From the NCBI GenBank assembly GCA_963735455.1, contig CAVTKZ010000002.1:1364001-1428000 (forward strand): DNA of 64,000 nt. The letters are read 5' to 3'. A model generated the notes under the pieces. It searched no databases. It was not told the DNA's origin and was given only the letters and a program-made list of their open reading frames with translations. Of this stretch, positions 58,229 through 64,000 are shown in pieces; positions within the stretch are counted from its first letter, which is position 1; each line of letters begins with the position of its first letter. A program made the translations under genes and the position numbers. This DNA comes from Palsa-1033 sp963735455 (GTDB lineage: Bacteria > Chloroflexota > Limnocylindria > Limnocylindrales > CSP1-4).

Positions 58229-59122
58229 CTAGCCCTTGGTCGAGCCCAGGGTCAGGCCCCGGATGAAGTGCCGCTGGAGGGCGATGTACACGATGATCGT
58301 GGGCACGGCCACCATCAGGGCGACCGCGGCCAGGACGTTCTGGTCGGTGAAGAACTGGCCCTGGAGGTTGTTGAGGGCCGACGTGATCGGCCGTTTCGAG
58401 CCCGTCTTCATCAGCAGCAGGGCCCAGAAGAAGTCGTTGTAGATGAACGTGAACTCGAGCGTCCCGAGGGCGGCCAGGGCCGGGGCACAAAGGGGCAGGA
58501 TGATGCTCCGGAAGGTCCGGAAGAGCGACGCACCGTCGACCAGGGCCGCTTCCTTGAGCTCCTTGGGCAACGTCCGCATGTAGTTGCTCAGGACGAAGAT
58601 GCAGAAGCCCATCTGGAAGACGACGTGGATCAGGATGATCCCGATGTACTGGTCGTAGAGGCGGCCGTTGTCGGCGATCGACTTGGGCAGCGGCAGCCAG
58701 TTGAAGATGTAGTAGACGGGCACGATGATCACCTGCGGCGGCAGGAGGTTGCCGGCCGTGAACATCAGGAGCAGGAACAGGTTGATCCTCGACCTCACCC
58801 GGGTGAGCGCAAAGGCAACCAACGACGCGATCATCAGCGTGATCAGGACCGCCGGGACGACGACGATCAGCGTGTTCAGGTAGTAGTAGCCGAGGTTGGC
58901 CTGCTGGAAGCCATTGATGAAGTTGTTGAAGTTCAGGTGCTCCGGCCAGGACCAGCTGCCGTTCTTGATCGTGTCGGCCAGCGGGCGGAGGGCCTGCAGC
59001 AACGCCCAGGCCAGCGGCCACAGCCAGACCACCGACATCGTGATCAGGAAGGCATGGAGCGCCACCCGGCCCTTGCGAATCGGCCGGCGGTTGGGTCGCC
59101 CGGCCGCTGCCGTCGCGGTCAT
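58229..59122 (-). CDS. Carbohydrate ABC transporter permease (MalG type)
   Basis: A 297-residue inner-membrane permease with six spans. The EAA loop reads KELKEAALVDGASLFRTFRSI, and the ending HFIRGLTLGSTKG is the MalG-family C-terminus. It pairs with the upstream MalF-type permease (4-base overlap). No ATPase gene follows in the window; a shared MsmK-type ATPase elsewhere is likely. Confidence 0.93.
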   Translation of the reverse strand: MTATAAAGRPNRRPIRKGRVALHAFLITMSVVWLWPLAWALLQALRPLADTIKNGSWSWPEHLNFNNFINGFQQANLGYYYLNTLIVVVPAVLITLMIASLVAFALTRVRSRINLFLLLMFTAGNLLPPQVIIVPVYYIFNWLPLPKSIADNGRLYDQYIGIILIHVVFQMGFCIFVLSNYMRTLPKELKEAALVDGASLFRTFRSIILPLCAPALAALGTLEFTFIYNDFFWALLLMKTGSKRPITSALNNLQGQFFTDQNVLAAVALMVAVPTIIVYIALQRHFIRGLTLGSTKG

Positions 59123-60091
59123 TCGCCGGTGCTCCGCATCACCCGGGTCAGGTACAGCGTGATCGGCACGAGCGAGATGACCAGCAGGATCACGGCGATC
59201 GCCGATCCCCGGCCGACCAGGCTCGCCTCGCTGATGCTGTTGTTGGTGATCAGGATCGACAGCAGCTCGAGGCCGTTCGTGCCCTGGTTGATGATGTAGG
59301 CCAGGTCGAAGGCGCGCAGCGACTCGATCACGGTCACGACCACGATCACGACGTTGATCGGGGCCATCACCGGGAAGATCACCCGGAAGAACGTCTGGAC
59401 GTCCGACGCGCCGTCGATCGCGGCCGCTTCACGGAGGGTCGGGTCGACGCTCTTCAGGCCGGCCAGGTAGAGGACCATGATGTAGCCCACGTGGCGCCAG
59501 CTCGCGGCCACCAGCACCGCCCAGATGTTCAGGTTGGGATTGCCCAGCCAGTCGATCGCATTGGTCTGCTTGGTCAGGCCCAGGGCACTGTCGATGAACC
59601 CGTCGGGAGCGTACTGGAGCTCCCAGATGATGCCCACGACGGCCAGCGACAGGACGACCGGGAAGTAGAAGATGTTCTGGTAGATGCGGCTGCCCCGGAT
59701 CTCGCGGTCGAGCAGGACGGCGAAGAAGATGCCGATCGGCGAGGCGATCAGGACGAAGAACGCCAGCCACATCAGGTTGTGGATCAGGGCCGGCCAGAAG
59801 AGCGTGTACTGGGTGAACAGGAAGGTGTAGTTCTGGAGGCCGACGATGTTCTGGGCGGTGATCCCGCCGATAGCCCTGCCAGTTCGTGAACGAGAACAGG
59901 ATCGAGGCCAGGGTCGGGCCCCAGATGAAGACGACGTCGAGGAACACCGGGATCCCGACCATGACCAGCAGGACGACCTTGTCCCGCCGGGTCAGGATGC
60001 TGTAGCGCCGCCTTCGGGGCCCGGACGCGACAACCCCCGCTCCGGTTGGTGCCGGAGCGGGGGCAAGGCTGAGTACCTGCGGATCAGGCAC
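59119..60091 (-). CDS. Carbohydrate ABC transporter permease (MalF type), frameshifted
   Basis: A permease of about 323 residues. The N-terminal part (RRDKVVLLVMVGIPVFLDVVF, SFTNWQG) and the rest (NIVGLQNYTFLFT, LREAAAIDGASDVQTFFRVIFP, the EAA loop) are in different frames, with one indel at about 59870-59880. ATG 60091 is 24 bases after the solute-binding gene, but the hairpin at 60034-60063 then lies inside the coding N-terminus, so a later start is possible. Confidence 0.87.
60034..60063 (-). terminator. Perfect 12-bp hairpin between the sugar-binding protein and permease genes
   Basis: The stem CCCCCGCTCCGG pairs with its exact complement around a 6-base loop. On the minus strand it lies 52 bases after the solute-binding protein stop. 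It has only a weak T-rich tail (TTGT), so it may act as an attenuator or an mRNA 3'-end stabiliser. Confidence 0.65.
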
Positions 60092-60114
60092 GGGCCAGGG
60101 TCGTGGAGGAGGGG

Positions 60115-61512
60115 CTACACGGTGGCCGGCGGAAGCGCGTCCCAGAAGTCCTGGATCTGCTTCTGCAGGGCAGTGGTGTCCTGGGTCGGGTTGGACAGGA
60201 ACTTCTGGAGGAAGCCCTGCATGCCGTCGGCGCCGGCAAAGTCCGGGCGCGAGTCGCGGTCAAGGAACTGGGTGATCTTCTGGGCCGCGCCGACGATCGA
60301 GGCGGCCTTCTTCTGGAGGGCGCTGTAGGTGCTGGTGTCCGCGTCGCTGGCCGCCGGGATGAGGCCCGGCTGGTTCTGGAACATGATCAGCTGGGTCGAG
60401 CCCTTGGCCCAGAACTCCATGTACGCCTTGGCGGTGTCGAGGTCGGCCTGGAGGGTGGCCGACTTGGAGGTGACCATCCAGATGTCGATCGGGGCGTCGA
60501 GGGCCGCTTCGGAGTCGTACTGCGTCCCGAGCGTTGGCCACGGGAAAAAGTCTACGTCGGCGATATCGGCCGGATTCTCGGTGGCCGCGAACTCACTGGT
60601 CAGGAACAGGCCGAGGAAGTACATCCCCGATTTCTGCTGGACGAGCGTGTCGGCCGCCTTCTGCCAGGTCAGCCCGGCGTAGGTGGTGTCGTGGAAGGGC
60701 ATGATCTCGGCCCACTTCTGGAAGACCGTGGTGACCTTGGAGTCCGTCCACTTCTGCTTGCCGGTCATCAGGTCCACGTGGAACTGGTAGCCGTTCAGGC
60801 GCAGGTTGAGGATGTCGAAGGTGCCCATCGCCGGCCAGCCGTCCTTGTCGCCGAAGGCGATCGGGATCAGGCCGTCGCCCTGCATCTTCGTGCACAGGGC
60901 CTTGAGGTCATCCCAGGTCTTGGGCACCGTGTAGCCCTTGGCCGCAAAGAGGCTCTTGCGATAGAAGACGCACCACGGGTAGTAGTCGACCGGGATGCCG
61001 TAGACCTTGCCATCGTCACCGGTGACCGAGGTCGCGAAGCCGGCGGTGAAGTTGCTCTTCACCTTGGCCCACACGTCGTCGATCGGCGTGGCCAGGCCCT
61101 TGGACGCGAAGAAGCGCATCCGGTAGCCGGAGAACCAGGTGAAGTCGTCCTCCGGCGTGCCCTGCAGGTAGGCGCTGATCTGGTTCTGGAAGGTGCCGTG
61201 GTCAACCGTGTTCATGGTGACCTTGGCGCCCGGGTTGGCGGCCATGAAGGCGGTGTTGATCGCCTGCATGCCCTTGAGCTCGCCCGGGTCCGAGTGGTTG
61301 CTGCCGACGGTCACGGTGCCGGTGACCGGGCCACCGCCGCCACCACCGCCGGCCGGCGCGGTCGTCGGGGTGGAGCTGCAGGCGACGAGGATCGTAGGAA
61401 GGGCGGCCGCGCCGGCCACGACGGCCATCCCCTTGAGGATGTCGCGTCGACTGACGCTGCGCGGACCCGTCGTGGACGGTGCCTCCGGCCGCGACGTGTC
61501 TTGAATCGCCAT
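60115..61512 (-). CDS. Sugar ABC transporter substrate-binding lipoprotein (SBP family 1), Tat-type signal
   Basis: A 465-residue receptor. The signal peptide has a twin-arginine motif SRRDILK (Arg22-23) and a lipobox ILVAC with Cys45, so export is probably by Tat before lipidation. A Gly-rich linker follows. The body has GIPVDYYPWCVFYRKSLF, PKTWDDLKALCTKM and FGDKDGWPAMGTFDILN. ATG 61512 has ribosome site AGGAGGAGG. It is divergent from deoR-galT-galK, so a galactose-containing sugar is a reasonable guess. Confidence 0.93.
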   Translation of the reverse strand: MAIQDTSRPEAPSTTGPRSVSRRDILKGMAVVAGAAALPTILVACSSTPTTAPAGGGGGGGPVTGTVTVGSNHSDPGELKGMQAINTAFMAANPGAKVTMNTVDHGTFQNQISAYLQGTPEDDFTWFSGYRMRFFASKGLATPIDDVWAKVKSNFTAGFATSVTGDDGKVYGIPVDYYPWCVFYRKSLFAAKGYTVPKTWDDLKALCTKMQGDGLIPIAFGDKDGWPAMGTFDILNLRLNGYQFHVDLMTGKQKWTDSKVTTVFQKWAEIMPFHDTTYAGLTWQKAADTLVQQKSGMYFLGLFLTSEFAATENPADIADVDFFPWPTLGTQYDSEAALDAPIDIWMVTSKSATLQADLDTAKAYMEFWAKGSTQLIMFQNQPGLIPAASDADTSTYSALQKKAASIVGAAQKITQFLDRDSRPDFAGADGMQGFLQKFLSNPTQDTTALQKQIQDFWDALPPATV

Positions 61513-61564
61513 GGTCCTCCTCCTTCGGCTCTGTCCGCCGCTCTGTTGCGTTGTTAAACAGAAA

Positions 61565-61611
61565 CCGACAAACCCAAACGGATTGTCGGCCGGTGACCGG
61601 GCCGTTGTCAA
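61565..61611 (-). promoter_or_regulatory. Promoter and inverted-repeat operator of the sugar transporter
   Basis: On the minus strand there is -35 TTGACA (61611-61606), an 18-bp spacer and -10 GACAAT (61587-61582). An inverted repeat CCGACAA / TTGTCGG (61565-61571 and 61583-61589, 11-bp gap) covers the -10 box. It is a likely site for the divergent DeoR-type regulator. Confidence 0.55.
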
Positions 61612-61767
61612 GGGATTCCAACCTGTATCCACATTTCCATGTGACACTTCGTTGACTTATGGCGGTATTCTGTGGTGACCGGGCTCGAGCCTGCCCGGGC
61701 CATTGGAGGATCCAGTGACAGGAGCTGGTCGAGCCTGCACCGGCGGACGGGCCGCCGCGGGCCGCCC

Positions 61768-62650
61768 GTGCTAGCCCGCCAGCGCCAGGCCTATATCCTC
61801 GATCGCGTCCGTGAGGATGGCGGCGTGCGGGTGGCCGACCTCGTCCGGGACCTGGGGGTCTCGGACATGACCATCCGCCGGGACATGGAGCTGCTCCACG
61901 AGCGGGGCCTGATCGAGAAGGTCCATGGCGGCGCGACCGCCCTGCCGGGCAGCGCCCTGTTCGAACCCGGCTTCGCCGCGAAGTCGGCCCTCCAGGAGGC
62001 CGAGAAGGAGGCGATCGTCGATGCGGCGGTGGCCCTCGTCGAGCCGGGCACGGCGATCGGGATCTCGGCCGGGACGACGACCTACGCCCTGGCCCGGCGG
62101 CTGGCCGACGTGGTCGGACTGACCGTGGTGACCAACTCGGTCCGGGTTGCCGACGCGCTCCACGACGCCGGCCGGCCGGACCAGACGATCATCCTGACCG
62201 GCGGCGTCCGGACCCCATCCGACGCCCTCGTCGGTCCGTTCGCGGTGGCGGCCCTGCGCAGCGTCCATGTCGACCTGGTGTTCATGGGCGTCCACGGCAT
62301 GGACGCCCACTCGGGCTACACCTCGCCCAACCTGATGGAGGCCGAGACGAACCGGGCCCTGATCGAGGCCGGTGGCCGGCTGGTCGTCGTGGCCGACCAC
62401 ACGAAGTGGGGCCAGGTGGCCCTCAGCTCGATCGCTCCGCCTCGACCAGGCCGACATCGTGATCAGCGACACCGGCCTCGATGCCGAGGCCCAGGAGCTG
62501 CTCCGGGGCCGGGTCCGGGAGCTGGTCCTGGTCGATCCGCTGGCGGGCACCTGGCTGGAGCCGGTCCAGATCAATCGCGCGCCCGGTGGGCCGAGCGGGG
62601 ACGTCAACGAGTCGCAGGCTCGAGCCGCCGGTCCAGCGCGTGCAGACTGA
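61768..62650 (+). CDS. DeoR/GlpR family transcriptional regulator, frameshifted
   Basis: A protein of about 293 residues. An N-terminal HTH (AYILDRVREDGGVRVADLV, SDMTIRRDMELLHERGLI, HGGA) is followed by the DeoR sensor domain (AGTTTYALARRLA, VTNSVRVADAL, TGGVRTPSDALVG, FMGVHGMD, DHTKWGQVAL). One extra base near 62438 breaks the frame; ADIVISDTGLDAEAQELLRG continues in another frame to 62650. The start is GTG 61768, though a ribosome site further up points to GTG 61715 in another frame. It probably represses the transporter and gal genes in response to a sugar phosphate. Confidence 0.88.
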
Positions 62651-62654
62651 GCGG

Positions 62655-63737
62655 GTGCCAGGCAGCCGGACCAAGGTCGCCGAGAATGGCCAGGCCGCGG
62701 AGGTCCTGGCCAACCCCCACCGGCGCTGGAACCCGCTCGTCGACGAGTGGGTCCTGGTCTCGACCGAACGGACCCGCCGGCCGTGGCTCGGCCGCCAGGA
62801 TCCGTCCGGGCGCCCGCCGGACGTGGCCTACGACCCGACCTGCTACCTGTGCCCGACCAACACCCGGGCCAACGGCCTGATCAACCCGGCGTACGAGCGG
62901 ACCTTCGTGTTCACCAACGACTATGCGGCCCTCCGCCCCGAGGTCGACGCCGCCCGGATCGACGACGGCTTGCTGCAGGCCGAGGGCGAGGCCGGGACCT
63001 GCCGCGTCCTGTGCTTCTCGCCTCGTCACGACGTGACCCTGGCCCTCATGTCGCGGCCCGACGTCCGAACCGTGATCGATGTCTGGGCCGACCAGACCGC
63101 CGAGCTCGGGGCGACCTACCAGTGGGTCCAGGTCTTCGAGAACCGGGGCGAGACGATGGGCGCCTCCAACCCCCATCCCCACGGCCAGATCTGGGCCGGC
63201 ACGGCCCTCCCCCACCAGGCGGCCCGCGAGGATGCCAGCCAGCGGGCCTACTTCGAGGCGCACGGCAGCCGGCTGCTCCTCGACTACGCGGCCAGGGAGC
63301 GCCACGGACCGCGAGTGGTCGTCGAGGACGACGAGTGGCTGGTCGTGGTCCCCTTCTGGGCCGTCTGGCCGTTCGAGACGCTGGTCATCCCCAAGCGCCC
63401 GGTCGAGCGCCTGCCGGACCTGGGCGGCCCGGCCCGCGACGCGCTGGCGGGCACCCTGATCGAGCTGCTGGGGCGCTACGACAACCTCTTCCGGCTGCCA
63501 TTCCCCTATTCGATGGGCTGGCACCAGGCCCCCTTCGATGGCCGGTCCCACGAGCACTGGCAGCTCCACGGCCACCTCTACCCGCCGCTCCAGCGGGCGG
63601 CCGTCCGGAAGTTCATCGCCGGCTACGAGATGTTCGCCGAGACCCAGCGCGACCTGAGCGCCGAGGAAGCCGCCGAACGGCTGCGGACGGTCTCGGGCGT
63701 CCATTACCTGAGCAACCCGGGCCCCGGCGCTGACTGA
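62655..63737 (+). CDS. galT: Galactose-1-phosphate uridylyltransferase
   Basis: A 360-residue Leloir-pathway enzyme that swaps UDP between UDP-glucose and galactose 1-phosphate. The uridylylated His is in SNPHPHGQIWAG, and the Zn/Fe region has CYLCPTNTRANG. RWNPLVDEWVLVSTERTRRPW and the second HIT half with EHWQLHGHLYPP are typical. GTG 62655 lies 4 bases after the deoR stop. Confidence 0.95.
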   Translation: MPGSRTKVAENGQAAEVLANPHRRWNPLVDEWVLVSTERTRRPWLGRQDPSGRPPDVAYDPTCYLCPTNTRANGLINPAYERTFVFTNDYAALRPEVDAARIDDGLLQAEGEAGTCRVLCFSPRHDVTLALMSRPDVRTVIDVWADQTAELGATYQWVQVFENRGETMGASNPHPHGQIWAGTALPHQAAREDASQRAYFEAHGSRLLLDYAARERHGPRVVVEDDEWLVVVPFWAVWPFETLVIPKRPVERLPDLGGPARDALAGTLIELLGRYDNLFRLPFPYSMGWHQAPFDGRSHEHWQLHGHLYPPLQRAAVRKFIAGYEMFAETQRDLSAEEAAERLRTVSGVHYLSNPGPGAD

Positions 63738-64000
63738 GGCGATCGACCCGCCGGCCCTGACCGACCGCCTCCGAGCGCTCGAGCCGGAGGCCGCCCGGGG
63801 TCGTGCCCCGGTGCACGTCGTGCGCGCCCCGGGACGGGTGAACCTGATCGGCGAGTACACCGACTTCAACCTGGGCTATGTCCTGCCGGCGGCGATCGAT
63901 CGCGAGATCAGGATCGCCTTCGTGCCGAGCGACGATCGGCGAGTCGTCCTCCATCGCATCGATACCGGCCAGCGCGGCGAGTTCGATCTCGATGACCTGC
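63730..64000 (+). CDS. galK: Galactokinase, 5' part only, probable CTG start
   Basis: The N-terminal 90 residues of a GHMP kinase that phosphorylates galactose. The galactokinase signature is RAPGRVNLIGEYTDFNLGYV. It runs off the window end. A family-length N-terminus requires CTG 63730, which overlaps the galT end (CTGACTGA); the first GTG (63811) would leave only six residues before the signature. Confidence 0.9.
   Translation, partial: MTEAIDPPALTDRLRALEPEAARGRAPVHVVRAPGRVNLIGEYTDFNLGYVLPAAIDREIRIAFVPSDDRRVVLHRIDTGQRGEFDLDDL

Overview
The window is one continuous stretch of a GC-rich bacterial chromosome that is almost entirely coding. It looks like a Chloroflexota genome, possibly of the Limnocylindria type. 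This is inferred from the very high GC, frequent GTG starts, a dcw cluster carrying mraZ and the small basic protein gene sbp, a split gcvPA/gcvPB, and CoA-based central metabolism. No 16S rRNA gene or ribosomal operon is present to confirm it. I see no IS element, prophage, CRISPR array or antibiotic-resistance island.

Layout. 1-8 kb (minus strand): a peptide/nickel-type ABC transporter operon (substrate-binding protein, hairpin, dppB-C-D-F, second substrate-binding protein). The first 3 kb are damaged by many frameshifts. 8.1-13.0 kb (minus): Nudix-gcvT-gcvH-gcvPA-gcvPB, the glycine cleavage operon. 13.4-19.5 kb: a Rossmann/DUF2520 protein, aconitase, a GNAT enzyme with a small upstream ORF, an LLM-type flavin oxidoreductase and tRNA-Val(CAC). 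19.5-36.7 kb (minus): a nearly complete division and cell wall cluster (mraZ, rsmH, small ORF, ftsL, ftsI, murF, mraY, murD, ftsW, murG, murB, ddl, ftsQ, sbp, ftsA, ftsZ, yggS). It is driven by a promoter followed by three MraZ-type boxes; murE and murC are absent. 36.8-41.3 kb: RNase P RNA, RNase HI and sdhCDAB. 41.4-45.8 kb (plus): sucCD, two tandem DinB-like proteins, an unknown protein and an orphan ABC ATPase. 45.8-51.7 kb (minus): methylmalonyl-CoA epimerase, mutase large subunit and a three-gene acyl-CoA (propionyl-CoA) carboxylase. 51.9-53.8 kb (plus): parAB. 53.8-58.2 kb: UbiA-type prenyltransferase, unknown proteins, a HAD phosphatase, and a GIDE-domain/LemA pair. 58.2-64 kb: a sugar ABC transporter divergent from deoR-galT-galK.

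Together, propionyl-CoA carboxylase, epimerase, mutase, succinyl-CoA synthetase, succinate dehydrogenase and aconitase connect odd-chain fatty acid and amino-acid breakdown to the TCA cycle. The two transporters suggest heterotrophic uptake of peptides and of galactose-containing sugars.

The most interesting signal is an 18-bp imperfect palindrome (consensus TGTCTTTGCGYAMGGACA). It occurs three times within 3.2 kb around parAB and I found it nowhere else in the window. One copy is inside parB, as in the parS of Bacillus subtilis spo0J. The ParB recognition helix is also unlike that of canonical parS-binding ParB. I propose a diverged centromere (parS) system. A second pattern is that five genes have no ATG, GTG or TTG start ahead of their conserved domain but do have a well-placed CTG, three times as a CTGA overlap with the upstream stop codon.
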